Below, piece after piece: positions 38,033 to 46,436 of a stretch of 64,000 bases of DNA. The position numbers and the translations under genes were made by a program. The stretch is taken from contig CAWGCG010000003.1 in NCBI GenBank assembly GCA_963821025.1, positions 558,001-622,000 on the forward strand, written 5' to 3'. A model generated the notes under the pieces. It saw nothing but the letters and a program-made list of their open reading frames with translations. It was not told where the DNA came from and did no database searches. The DNA is from WHSW01 sp963821025. Its GTDB lineage: Bacteria > Actinomycetota > Thermoleophilia > Solirubrobacterales > 70-9. The stretch's first letter is position 1. Every line of letters begins with the position of its first letter.

Positions 38033-38277
38033 GCTCGCTGCTCGAACCAGCGCCCGCCCTCGGCGGGCTCGCGAAAGACGACGAGGTCGCGGCCGTCGGC
38101 AAGGATCATCTCGAAGTACCGTCTTTGCAGGGGTTTCGGCGTCCACCAACGGTCTTCCACAAGCCAGTCCTCGCGGATCGTGTCGACGTCGACGCCGGCA
38201 ACCGAGCGCGGTGCACCGTCGGCGCCGGCCTCGACCGCGATCGGCCGCGGCCAGTAGACCTGGTGGCGTTCAGCCAT
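38029..38277 (-). CDS. DUF6504 family protein (SOS cassette)
   Basis: This 82-residue protein has DTIREDWLVEDRWWTPKPLQRRYFEMILADGRDLVVFRE and a C-terminal GGRWFEQRA, the pattern I recognise as DUF6504. This domain occurs between imuB-type and dnaE2 genes in actinobacteria. Its function is unknown; a small structural partner of the mutasome is possible. It overlaps imuB by 8 bases and dnaE2 by TGATG, indicating a three-gene operon. Confidence 0.82.
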   Translation of the reverse strand: MAERHQVYWPRPIAVEAGADGAPRSVAGVDVDTIREDWLVEDRWWTPKPLQRRYFEMILADGRDLVVFREPAEGGRWFEQRA

Positions 38278-39517
38278 CGGATCCGCTCGGCTCCGACCCC
38301 GGCCGCGAAGCGGAGGAATCAGCGGAAAATGGAGTCAAGATTGCGCGGCGTTCGGGGATCCGCGAGTGCGGGTCGACCTCGACCACCCTCAGGAGGGCGT
38401 CGCGGCCGGCCGCGGCACGCGCCTGGCGTACCGCCTCGGCCAGACTCCCGCGACGCTGCTCGCCGGGCGCGCGGGTCAGCGTGATCTGCTCCCCGGTCTC
38501 GGGCCCGAGCTCGAGCGCCCGCAGGCCGATCCCGGATGCGGGGGCGGGGAGGCCGCCGAGCCGCGGCGACAGCGCCAGGAAGAGGCGCTCGGCGTCGGCG
38601 CTCGCGCTCCGCAGGACGACCTCGGAGCGCCAACCACCCCCGCCGGCTAGCCGGGCCTCGAGCCGCAGCGCGCGGATCGTCCGCCCGGCACGCGCCGGAT
38701 GCGCCAGCAGCCGCTCGACCAGCAAGGCGAGCGCTCGCTCGAGCTGCTGACCCGAGGCCGCCTCGGGCAGCCCCAGGCGCTCGACCAGCTCCACCGGCGG
38801 ATGGCGAGGGCGCAGCGGCTGATCGCCGCCGCGCGCCAGCCGCAGCGCTCTCAGCCCCTGTTCGCCGAAGCGGTCGGCGACCGCGGCTGCCGGCAGCGCG
38901 GCGAGCTCGCCCAGGGTCCGCACCCCGAGCCGCTCCAGGGTGTCGGGCACGTTTGCGCTTGCCCACTCGTCGGTGAGCCGACCCTGCAGGGCGCTCACCG
39001 GCAGCTCCGCCAGCAGTCGTTCCGACGCCGCCTCGGAGACGACCAGGGGAGGACGTCGTCCGCGCATTCTCGTCGCCGCCGCGTGGGCGCACAGGCGCGA
39101 AGGTCCGGCGCCGAGCCGGGCCGGCGCCCCGAGCGCGCGCTGGGCTCGCATCAGCACGGTCTCCGGGCGCCCGTGGAGGCCGCGCAGGGGCTCGGTGGCA
39201 AAGAATGCTTCTCCTGGGCGGGAGGGCTCGATCGCGGCGCCGAGGCTCTCGAGCCGGCGCAGCGACTCCTCCCAGACGGCGTCGGAGCGCACCGGATCGG
39301 CGGGCACCAGGACCAGCGCCGGACAGCGCGAGAGCGCCTCGGCGAGCCGCATTCCGGCGCGCAGGCCAAACGCCTCCGCCGCCCCCGAGGTCTCGCCGAT
39401 CACCTGCGAGCCCCCGGGTTCCGGGGCCAGCGCCAGCGGACGTCCGAGCAGTTCGCGTCTGTCCCCGAGCGCGCTGGTCAGCGACAGTCGTGGGATGAGT
39501 GCGCAGGCGATCGGCAT
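38270..39517 (-). CDS. imuB: ImuB-type Y-family polymerase homologue (inactive)
   Basis: This 415-residue DinB-like protein serves as the hub linking DnaE2 to the sliding clamp in translesion synthesis. The Y-family palm, finger and little-finger layout is present (VIGETSGAAEAFGLRAGMRLAEAL; DTLERLGVRTLGELAALPAAAV; a little finger from about 225). The catalytic acids are missing: the first motif reads CALIPRLSLTSA instead of DVDxFxAS, and SxDE is replaced by RPGEAFF. This is the ImuB hallmark. It starts 5 bases after a LexA box. There is no imuA gene next to it. Confidence 0.88.
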   Translation of the reverse strand: MPIACALIPRLSLTSALGDRRELLGRPLALAPEPGGSQVIGETSGAAEAFGLRAGMRLAEALSRCPALVLVPADPVRSDAVWEESLRRLESLGAAIEPSRPGEAFFATEPLRGLHGRPETVLMRAQRALGAPARLGAGPSRLCAHAAATRMRGRRPPLVVSEAASERLLAELPVSALQGRLTDEWASANVPDTLERLGVRTLGELAALPAAAVADRFGEQGLRALRLARGGDQPLRPRHPPVELVERLGLPEAASGQQLERALALLVERLLAHPARAGRTIRALRLEARLAGGGGWRSEVVLRSASADAERLFLALSPRLGGLPAPASGIGLRALELGPETGEQITLTRAPGEQRRGSLAEAVRQARAAAGRDALLRVVEVDPHSRIPERRAILTPFSADSSASRPGSEPSGSDG

Positions 39518-39521
39518 GAAT

Positions 39522-39535
39522 CGAACACATGTTCG
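39522..39535. promoter_or_regulatory. LexA (SOS) box, copy 2
   Basis: CGAACACATGTTCG is a perfect palindromic core CGAAC-N4-GTTCG. It lies 5 bases before the imuB ATG (minus) and directly upstream of TATAGG, the possible -10 of the divergent lipoprotein gene. Confidence 0.85.
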
Positions 39536-39550
39536 TATAGGGCACGAGGG

Positions 39551-40078
39551 ATGTCAAGGCCGATTCGCGGGATCGTCAGAATTGTTCGCCCGATGCGGCT
39601 TCCAGCTTCGATAGTTGCCCTCGCCCTGGCGCTCGCACTCGCCGCCTGCGGCGACGACGAGCCGGCGCCGGCCGACGAGGGCAACGGGATCGAGATCGTC
39701 GGCGATGCGGATCCAGCCGAGGTCCAGGTGATCGACGATTGGGCGACGGCGCTGGCGAGTGGCGACGTCGATGCCGCCGCCGGCTACTTCGCGATTCCCA
39801 GTGTCGCCCAGAACGGCCCCGAGGTCCGGATCGAGGATGCCGGCGACGCGCGCCTGTTCAACGCCTCGCTGCCGTGCGGGGCCGAGCTCGTGCGCGCCTC
39901 CGGTGAGGGCGAGTTCATCGTCGCCACCTTCGTGCTCGGCGAGCGCCCCGGACCGGGGTCGTGCGGATCGGGCTCAGGCGCCACCGCGCAGACGGCGTTC
40001 GCGATCGAGGATGGCGAGATCGTCGAGTGGCGGCGGGTAACCAGCGACTTCGAGCAGGCGCCCGGAGAGCCGGTGTGA
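39551..40078 (+). CDS. Putative lipoprotein, SnoaL/NTF2-like
   Basis: This 175-residue protein has an Arg-rich N-region, a hydrophobic stretch ALALALA and the lipobox LAAC (Cys at residue 33), so it is probably an exported lipoprotein. The mature part VQVIDDWATALASGDVDAAAGYFAIPS resembles NTF2/SnoaL-like folds, with two further cysteines (CGAEL, GSCGSG) that could form a disulphide. An internal ATG at 39593 gives a normal-length signal peptide; the ATG at 39551 fits TATAGG at 39536 as a leaderless start. The function is unknown. Confidence 0.65.
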   Translation: MSRPIRGIVRIVRPMRLPASIVALALALALAACGDDEPAPADEGNGIEIVGDADPAEVQVIDDWATALASGDVDAAAGYFAIPSVAQNGPEVRIEDAGDARLFNASLPCGAELVRASGEGEFIVATFVLGERPGPGSCGSGSGATAQTAFAIEDGEIVEWRRVTSDFEQAPGEPV

Positions 40079-40098
40079 GCAAGTGCCGCGGCGTTTGC

Positions 40099-40128
40099 TT
40101 GCGCGGAAGGTCGCGATCCTGATAGGAA
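40099..40128 (+). promoter_or_regulatory. Candidate promoter of livK
   Basis: TTGCGC, 18 bases, TAGGAA; transcription from here would give a leader of about 55 bases ending in a good ribosome binding site (AGAGGAG) before ATG 40190. Confidence 0.35.
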
Positions 40129-40189
40129 TGGGCGTTGGAGGGGGCCCGTCGGCCCGCTCTCTTCAGGTTTTTCGAGAGAGGAGTAGTTC

Positions 40190-41491
40190 ATGTCGAAGAT
40201 CAGGCTGGTCTTTCTTGCCCTCGCGGTATCCGGCTTGTCGTTCGGACTCGTCGCCTGCGGTGATGACGATGAGAGCAGCGACGATGGGGGTGGTGGAGAG
40301 ACTTCGCTCGATCTGGTGATCGGCGACTCGGTACCGCTCAGTGGTGACCTCGCGGACTTCGGCCCTCCGGGTCAGAAAGCCGCCGACCTCGCGGTGGATG
40401 AGATCACCGCGGCGATCGAGGAGGCCGGTGTCGACCACACGGTCGAGATCGTCCATGAGGACAACGGCGGCGGTGCCGATCAGCAGGCAGCCGTGCAGGC
40501 GGCCCGCAAGATGGTCGAGTCCGATGGCGCGAGCTGCATCGCTGGAGCCTGGGCGTCAGCGGACACGATCCCGACCGCAGAGTCGGTGACGATCCCGGAA
40601 GGGGTGCTGCTGATCTCGCCGGCATCTACCAGCGATGAGATCACGGGGCTCGAGGACGATGGACTCGTCAATCGGACCGCTCCGCCCGACGCGTTCCAGG
40701 GCCCGACGCTGTCCAAGTACCTCGTCGAGGATGCACTCGGCGGCGCGAAGGGGAGCACGATCAACATCGGAGCCCGCAACGACGCCTACGGCACGGGCCT
40801 CGCCGAGACGTTCAGCACCGCGTGGGAGGAGGCCGGAGGTTCGATCGGCGAAGAGGTCGTCTACGACGTCGATCTGCCGAACTACGACACCGAGGCCAGT
40901 CAGATCACATCCGGCAACCCGGACGGCATCGTGATCATCGATTTCCCCGAGACCTATAACAAGGTCGGTCCCGCACTCGTGCGGGCGGGTTTCGATCCGT
41001 CGCAAGCGTTCGTCACCGACGGACTGATCTCGGGCGACCTCGCAGCGGGCGCCGGGGCCGACGCGGTCAACGGGCTCCGCGGGACTGCTCCCGGCGTGCC
41101 CGATGACGATACGTCGTCGCAGGCGTTCGACGACGCGTTCAAGTCGTTCGAGCCGAAGGATGTCGACAGGCAGACGTTCGACGCTCAGAACTTCGACGCC
41201 GTGGTCCTGTGCTACCTGGCGGCCGTCGCCGCCGGGTCGACGGAGGGGGCCGACATGGCCGCCGAGCTCCAGGCCGTCAGCGGCCCCGAGGGTGATCCGT
41301 ACACCTGGGAGGAGCTGCCCGAGGCGATCGAGGCGCTCCAGAACGGCGACGACATCGATTACCAGGGCGCGTCAGGTCCGCTCGACCTCGACGAGAACGG
41401 CGATGCGACCGCCGGTGTCTACGACCTCTACGAGTTCAAGAACGACGTTCCTGAGGCCGTGGACGAGATCGAGGTGCAGGTGCCTGAGTAG
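40190..41491 (+). CDS. livK: Branched-chain amino-acid ABC transporter substrate-binding lipoprotein
   Basis: This 433-residue periplasmic-binding-protein-like lipoprotein has a signal sequence with lipobox LVAC (Cys 23), an acidic Gly/Asp linker, then the type I solute-binding fold (IGDSVPLSGDLADFGPPGQKAADLAVDEI, then VHEDNGGGADQQAAVQAARKMVESDGASCIAGA). It would deliver leucine, isoleucine or valine, or related amides, to the permease. The partner genes livHMGF lie convergent on the other strand, separated by a bidirectional-looking terminator. It has its own promoter and a strong RBS. Confidence 0.85.
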   Translation: MSKIRLVFLALAVSGLSFGLVACGDDDESSDDGGGGETSLDLVIGDSVPLSGDLADFGPPGQKAADLAVDEITAAIEEAGVDHTVEIVHEDNGGGADQQAAVQAARKMVESDGASCIAGAWASADTIPTAESVTIPEGVLLISPASTSDEITGLEDDGLVNRTAPPDAFQGPTLSKYLVEDALGGAKGSTINIGARNDAYGTGLAETFSTAWEEAGGSIGEEVVYDVDLPNYDTEASQITSGNPDGIVIIDFPETYNKVGPALVRAGFDPSQAFVTDGLISGDLAAGAGADAVNGLRGTAPGVPDDDTSSQAFDDAFKSFEPKDVDRQTFDAQNFDAVVLCYLAAVAAGSTEGADMAAELQAVSGPEGDPYTWEELPEAIEALQNGDDIDYQGASGPLDLDENGDATAGVYDLYEFKNDVPEAVDEIEVQVPE

Positions 41492-41528
41492 GTCGGCAAT
41501 GCGAGCGGCGCGTTGGCGCCGCGCGCGC

Positions 41529-41566
41529 GAGAGCGGTCGGGGCCTTCGGGTCTCGGCCGCTCTTTC
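41529..41566. terminator. Terminator between livK and livF
   Basis: AGAGCGGTCGGGGCC pairs with GTCTCGGCCGCTCT around the TTCGG loop, followed by TTTCT on the plus strand; it reads from both sides. Confidence 0.7.
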
Positions 41567-42330
41567 TATGCCGAGGGCTGCTCGGGGGCGTCGATGCGGG
41601 CAGTGCCGCCGAGGTACAGCTCGGCGACCTTCGGGTCCTCGATCAGCTGCTTGCCGGGCCCCTCGAAGCGGTCTTTACCGAGGTCGAGCACGTAGCCGCG
41701 GTCCGACATCGCCAGGGCGCGACGCGCGTTCTGCTCGACCATCACGATCGTCACTCCCGCGGCGTTGACCTCCTGGGTCTTTTCGAAGATAGCGTCGACG
41801 AAGGCGGGAGCGAGGCCCGCGGAGGGCTCGTCCAGCAAGAGCACCTGGGGGTCGGGCATCAACGCCTTGGCCATCGCCACCATCTGTCGCTCACCGCCGC
41901 TCATCGTCCCCACGGCCTGGCCGCGACGCTCGCCGAGGCGCGGGAAGAGCTCGTACATGCGGTCCTTCTGCTCGGCCGTACGCGAGCGCACCAGCGAACC
42001 CATCTCGAGGTTCTCCTCGACCGTGAGGCTGGGGAAGACGTTGTCGAGCTGGGGCACGTAGCTGAGCCCGAGCCGGGTGATGTCGTGGGGCTTGCGGCCC
42101 GAGATCTCGTCGCCCCTGAACTTGATCCTGCCCGAGCGCGGGTGGAGCAGGCCGAAGATCGTCTTGATCAGGGTCGACTTGCCGGCGCCGTTGGGACCGA
42201 CGATCGTGACGATCTCGCCCTCCGAGACCGTGATCGAGACGCCGTTGAGGATGTCCGCCTCGGGCACGTAGCCCGCGACCAAGCCGTCAGTCGACAGCAG
42301 CTTCGCCGTCGCCGGCGCGGCGGCCTCCAT
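41566..42330 (-). CDS. livF: Branched-chain amino-acid ABC transporter ATPase LivF
   Basis: This 254-residue ABC ATPase is the smaller of the two, as expected for LivF. Walker A is GPNGAGKST, the signature is MSGGERQM and Walker B is LLLDEPSAGLAP. The short Q-loop and IVMVEQNARRALAMSDRGYVLDLG are typical of LivF. ATG 42330 overlaps the livG stop; a GTG one codon earlier is possible. It is the last gene of livHMGF. Confidence 0.92.
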   Translation of the reverse strand: MEAAAPATAKLLSTDGLVAGYVPEADILNGVSITVSEGEIVTIVGPNGAGKSTLIKTIFGLLHPRSGRIKFRGDEISGRKPHDITRLGLSYVPQLDNVFPSLTVEENLEMGSLVRSRTAEQKDRMYELFPRLGERRGQAVGTMSGGERQMVAMAKALMPDPQVLLLDEPSAGLAPAFVDAIFEKTQEVNAAGVTIVMVEQNARRALAMSDRGYVLDLGKDRFEGPGKQLIEDPKVAELYLGGTARIDAPEQPSA

Positions 42331-43136
42331 CACTGACCTCCGTTCTGCGCGCTGCTGCCGCCGAGGTAGGCATCGATCACGGCGCGGTCCTCGCGCACCT
42401 CGTGCGGCTCGCCGTCGGCGATCACCTTTCCCTCGGCCATCACGATGACGCGGTCGGAGTGGTTCATGACCACCTCCATGTCGTGCTCGATGAACAGGAA
42501 GGTGACGCCCTGCTCGGCGCGCAGTCGCTGCATGTGGTCGAGCAGCCGGCGGCCCAGGGTCGGGTTGATCCCGGCCATCGGCTCGTCGAGCAGCAACAGG
42601 CGCGGCTGGGCCATCAGCGCTCGCGCGAGCTCGAGCAGCTTGCGCTGCCCGCCGGAAAGCGTCCCGGCGTACTCGTCGGCGAGCTTGGTTAGGTTGAAGA
42701 CGTCGAGGAGCTCCATCGCCTGCTCATGGACCTCGCGCTCGCGGCTGCGCCAGCCGAGCGGTCGGAAGACGATGTTGAGCAGCCGCTCGCCCGGCTGATC
42801 GGGCGCGGCGAGCATCATGTTGTCGATCACCGGCATCGCCGCCAGCGCCTTGGTGATCTGGAAGGTACGGACCATGCCGAGTCTGGCGATCACGTAAGGG
42901 GCGCGTCCCTGGATCTCGCGCCCGGCGAAGACCGCCCGGCCCTGGTCGGCGCGGTAGAAGCCGGTGATCAGGTTGAAGAAGGTGGTCTTGCCGGCGCCGT
43001 TGGGGCCGATCAGGGCAGTGATCGAGCCTTCGTCGACGTCCATGGTGGCCCCGCTGACCGCCTGAATGCCGCCGAAGCGCTTGACGATCTCCTCGGCCTC
43101 GAAGATCTTCCGCTGGGCCGTCTCGGTGTCACTCAC
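42330..43136 (-). CDS. livG: Branched-chain amino-acid ABC transporter ATPase LivG
   Basis: This 268-residue ABC ATPase has Walker A GPNGAGKTT, signature LSGGQRKLLELARAL and Walker B LLLDEPMAGINPT. The longer insert between Walker A and the signature (GERLLNIVFRPLGWRSREREVHEQAMELLDVF) and the FIEHDMEVVMNHSDRVIVMAEG end are LivG features. It overlaps livM by eight bases. Confidence 0.93.
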   Translation of the reverse strand: MSDTETAQRKIFEAEEIVKRFGGIQAVSGATMDVDEGSITALIGPNGAGKTTFFNLITGFYRADQGRAVFAGREIQGRAPYVIARLGMVRTFQITKALAAMPVIDNMMLAAPDQPGERLLNIVFRPLGWRSREREVHEQAMELLDVFNLTKLADEYAGTLSGGQRKLLELARALMAQPRLLLLDEPMAGINPTLGRRLLDHMQRLRAEQGVTFLFIEHDMEVVMNHSDRVIVMAEGKVIADGEPHEVREDRAVIDAYLGGSSAQNGGQ

Positions 43137-44109
43137 CGAGCACCATCTCCTCGCGCTTGCCCAGCATGCCTTGCGGGCGGAACGCGAGCAACCCGATCAA
43201 GGTGAGGTTGAGGATGATGAACCGCAGTGCCGCGATCTGGGTCTCCGAGAACGGCAGCTCGAGGAAGCGCAGGCCTTCCAGCACGGTCCAGAGGATCAGC
43301 GCTCCGACCGCGACCCCCCAGTAGTTGGCGAGCCCGCCGAGGATCAGCACCGCGTAGCCGGTGAAGGTGATGATCGGTTGGAACTCGTCGGGGACGACGA
43401 ACTTCAGATTGAGCGCGAACAGGAAGCCGGCGATCGCCGCGAGCGTCGACGAGATCGCCAGCGATTGAAGCTTGTAGGCGAAAGCGTTCTTGCCCAATGC
43501 CCTGGCGGCGTCCTCGTCCTCGCGGATCGCCCTCAGCACCCGTCCCCACGGGGTTCCCTGGACCCGGCTGAGCCCGAACGTCAACAGCAACGCAAGTCCC
43601 CAGGTGAAGAGAAAGAGCGGGAAGAGGCTGGGAACGTCGGTCCAGCCGAGGTCGACGATGAAGTCCTCGAGGCCTCCGGAAAGGTTGTCCCAGCTGTCGT
43701 CGAAGCCGAACACCCCCTGTGCTCCGTTGGTCAGGTCGCGGGCGTTCAGCGCCACTAGCCTGATCGATTCGGCGAAGGCGATCGTCGCGATCGCGAAATA
43801 GTCGGCGCGCAAGCGCAGCGACGGCAGGCCAACGATCAACGCGAACACGATCGTGACCAGCACCGCGATCGGCAGCGAGAGCCAGAAGCTCACACCGTGC
43901 TCAGCGGTCAGGATCGCCATCGTGTAAGCGGCGATCGCCATGAAACCGACCTGGCCGAAGTTCTGGATCCCGGTGAAGCCGACGTTGAGCTGCAGGCCGA
44001 GGGTGAAAATCGTGTAAACGCCGGCGAGAATGCCGACGCTGGTCCAGAAGTCGATGTTCGTGAAGGCCTCGAAGGTGACCCCGAGCTGGAAGGTCGTCAG
44101 CGGGTCCAT
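43129..44109 (-). CDS. livM: Branched-chain amino-acid ABC transporter permease LivM
   Basis: This 326-residue polytopic membrane protein of the LivM family has about eight hydrophobic segments. The motif GYAVLILGGLANYWGVAVGALIL and the cytoplasmic coupling loop TPWGRVLRAIREDEDAARALGKNAFAYKL identify it. I start at ATG 44109 (MDPLTTFQLGV), which overlaps the livH stop; an upstream frame to 44223 is inside livH. Confidence 0.9.
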   Translation of the reverse strand: MDPLTTFQLGVTFEAFTNIDFWTSVGILAGVYTIFTLGLQLNVGFTGIQNFGQVGFMAIAAYTMAILTAEHGVSFWLSLPIAVLVTIVFALIVGLPSLRLRADYFAIATIAFAESIRLVALNARDLTNGAQGVFGFDDSWDNLSGGLEDFIVDLGWTDVPSLFPLFLFTWGLALLLTFGLSRVQGTPWGRVLRAIREDEDAARALGKNAFAYKLQSLAISSTLAAIAGFLFALNLKFVVPDEFQPIITFTGYAVLILGGLANYWGVAVGALILWTVLEGLRFLELPFSETQIAALRFIILNLTLIGLLAFRPQGMLGKREEMVLGE

Positions 44110-45278
44110 CAGACCGTCCTCGCGCGCCCGAAGATCCCCTCGGGTCTGATCACCAAGACGATGATCAGGATCAGGAAGCCGACGACGAGCTTCAGGCCCG
44201 AGGCGACGAACAGCGTCGACCACTCGATCACCACACCGAGTACGAGACCCGCGGTCAGCGCGCCGAAGGCGTTTCCGATCCCGCCGAGGACGACAGCGGC
44301 GAAGATCGGGAGCAACAACTCGAAGCCGAGCTCGGGTTGCAGCTGAGTGATCGCTCCCGCGAAGACGCCGGCTAGCCCGGCGAGCCCGGCCGCGAAGATC
44401 CAGGTGTAGAGGATCACGCGCGAGGTGTTGATCCCCGAGGTCTCGGCCAGGTCAAGGTTGTCGGAGAGCGCGCGCATCCGCTTGCCGAGCAGGGTGAAGC
44501 GCAACAGCAGGCCGGTCGCGATCAGGATCATCGAGCCGAGCACGATTACGATCAGCTGCGTGCGGCCGATCCGCAGGTCGAGAAAGCTGACCGTGTCGGT
44601 GCGGTTCACGTCGAGCTGGCGAAGCTCGGTACCCCAGGCGAACTGGATCGCGTAGCGGATCACGAAGCCGAGCGCGAGGGTCATTAACAGCAGCTGCAGG
44701 ATCCCGGCGCCCCTGGCCCTCATCGGGGCGAACATCCCCTTCTCGAGCACGACGCCCAGGAACGCCGTGGTCACGATCGCGAAGAGGATCCCGAGCACCA
44801 GCGGGCCGCCCCAGGTGACGTTTATCAGGTAGGCCATGTAGGCGCCGAACGTGAGGAAGTCGCCGTGGGCAAAGTTGACCAGCTTGAGGATCCCGTAGAC
44901 CAGGGTCAGCCCAACGGCTCCGAGGGCGTAGATCGCCCCCAGCGAGAGCCCGTTGACCCCGCGCTGGGCGACCTCGTGGACGCCGTGGTAGAGGACCAGC
45001 ATCGCGACGACGTTGGCCAAGACCACCCCTGCAATCGCGGCCGGCCGGCCCTCGAGCGGCACCGTCGCGACCACCGTGGCGGCAACGATCACCGCCAGCA
45101 GCAACCACTCGCCGGCCGAATCGGGGAAGCGGTCGGCGATCACCAGGACCAGGTCGAGCAGCAGCACTCCGGCGGCCGACTTGAACCAGAACGGCGCCTC
45201 GTTGAAGCGGCTGGCGAGATTCGCGAGTCGCTCGCTCGCCGTGCGGTCGTGCGCGGCGCTTAGAGTTCCGGCCTCCAT
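44109..45278 (-). CDS. livH: Branched-chain amino-acid ABC transporter permease LivH
   Basis: This 389-residue permease's canonical LivH core starts at about residue 100 (VNGLSLGAIYALGAVGLTLVYGILKLVNFAHGDF), with the cytoplasmic loop TLLGKRMRALSDNLDLAETSGIN. In front of it lie two to three extra hydrophobic segments (about 33-52, 58-73, 80-97), about 100 residues more than the usual ~290. Gene order H-M-G-F with overlaps is standard. A -10-like TAGGAT (45289-45294, minus) lies 10 bases before the ATG. Confidence 0.88.
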   Translation of the reverse strand: MEAGTLSAAHDRTASERLANLASRFNEAPFWFKSAAGVLLLDLVLVIADRFPDSAGEWLLLAVIVAATVVATVPLEGRPAAIAGVVLANVVAMLVLYHGVHEVAQRGVNGLSLGAIYALGAVGLTLVYGILKLVNFAHGDFLTFGAYMAYLINVTWGGPLVLGILFAIVTTAFLGVVLEKGMFAPMRARGAGILQLLLMTLALGFVIRYAIQFAWGTELRQLDVNRTDTVSFLDLRIGRTQLIVIVLGSMILIATGLLLRFTLLGKRMRALSDNLDLAETSGINTSRVILYTWIFAAGLAGLAGVFAGAITQLQPELGFELLLPIFAAVVLGGIGNAFGALTAGLVLGVVIEWSTLFVASGLKLVVGFLILIIVLVIRPEGIFGRARTV

Positions 45279-45335
45279 ACCCGCCGTGATCCTATCCGCG
45301 ATCGCGAGATGGCAAACGCGGGCTCAGCGGGGCTT

Positions 45336-46403
45336 TCAGAGGCTCGCCCGGATCTCGAGCTTGCGCGCAACCTGGCCGGCGACCGCGTCGGTGAACTCGG
45401 TGGTGCCCGCGTGGCCGCCGAGATCGGGGGTCCGGGTCCCGGCGGCGACGGTCTCGAGGACCGATTCGTAGATCGCCCGCGAAGCGATCTCGGCGCCCTC
45501 ATCGCGGGCGTAGTGCAGCAACCCCGCCACCGCCAGGATCATCGCCATCGGGTTGGCGAGGTCCTTGCCCTCGAGCGCCGGTGCGGTGCCGTGCGGGGCT
45601 TCCGCCATCGCCACCGTCGGCGAGAGCTCCGCATCGAGCGCCAAGAGCACCGACTCGGCGCCGGCGATCGAGCCGAACAGGGGCAGCACCAGGTCGGAGA
45701 GCAGGTCGCCGTCGCGATTCAGGCAGGGGATCGCGAGCGGCTCGGAGGCGGCGCCGCCGATCAACCCGGCGAGCGTCGCGTCGATCAGCACCGGCTCGTA
45801 GGTGATCTGTGGATGCCGCTCGGCGGCCGCGTCCATCTCCTCCTTCAGCATCCCCTCGTAGATCGGGCTCACGGTCCACTTCGGACCGCCGAACACCTTG
45901 CCGTCCAGGCGCTCGGCTTCGAGAAACGAGTACTCGGCGACCGCGCGGCAATCCGAGCGCCGGATCGTCTCGGTGCGATGAGCGAGCTCGTCGTCGCCAT
46001 CGGGCTCGCGCCACTGCTCGGCTCCGTAGGCGTCGCCGACCGCCATCCGGCAGACCGAGATCGGATGGTGGATCCCCGCCACCGGGGTGATTCCAGGGAT
46101 TCTGCGCCCGGTACGGACGATCACCTTGCCGTCGATCGCCTCCCGGAGGATCCGGTTGGGGCTGCCGACGTCGTCGGCGCCCTCGGGCGTGATCGTCGCC
46201 GCCTTGAGTCCGAGACCGGCGTCGCGCATCGCCTCCGCGGCCTCGGTGCAGACGCCGTTGTCGGTGGCCCTGCGGTTCTCGAGCGAGAGGTCGTGGCGGT
46301 CGATCTCGAGCGGGAGCCCGAGCAGCTCACCGTCGAGCAGCCGCAGCGCCTGCTCGAGCAGCTCCTGGCCGGTCTGATCACCCTCGAGCGCGATTATCCT
46401 CAG
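45336..46403 (-). CDS. Isocitrate/isopropylmalate dehydrogenase family protein, CTG start
   Basis: This 355-residue Iso_dh family protein begins RIIALEGDQTGQELLEQAL rather than with the GDGIGPE of LeuB. SLENRRATDNGV, GLGLKAATITPEG, the substrate Arg region RRIPGITPV, a catalytic Lys/Tyr zone, a metal-aspartate region (LIGGAASEPL, LNRDGDLLSDL) and the NAD loop APHGTAPALEGKDLANP follow. ATG 46229 would cut off the nucleotide-binding N-terminus, so translation probably begins at CTG 46403; only ATT and ATC codons precede before an in-frame TAG. Its substrate is uncertain; it is clearly distinct from LeuB. Confidence 0.75.
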   Translation of the reverse strand: MRIIALEGDQTGQELLEQALRLLDGELLGLPLEIDRHDLSLENRRATDNGVCTEAAEAMRDAGLGLKAATITPEGADDVGSPNRILREAIDGKVIVRTGRRIPGITPVAGIHHPISVCRMAVGDAYGAEQWREPDGDDELAHRTETIRRSDCRAVAEYSFLEAERLDGKVFGGPKWTVSPIYEGMLKEEMDAAAERHPQITYEPVLIDATLAGLIGGAASEPLAIPCLNRDGDLLSDLVLPLFGSIAGAESVLLALDAELSPTVAMAEAPHGTAPALEGKDLANPMAMILAVAGLLHYARDEGAEIASRAIYESVLETVAAGTRTPDLGGHAGTTEFTDAVAGQVARKLEIRASL

Positions 46404-46436
46404 CGGCGCGATGGCTGCAATCTATCCCCGTCGTCG

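Noticed and set aside
45336..46229. Dehydrogenase starting at ATG 46229 (297 residues)
   Set aside because: This would omit the conserved nucleotide-binding N-terminus (LEGDQTGQE) that is clearly encoded upstream.
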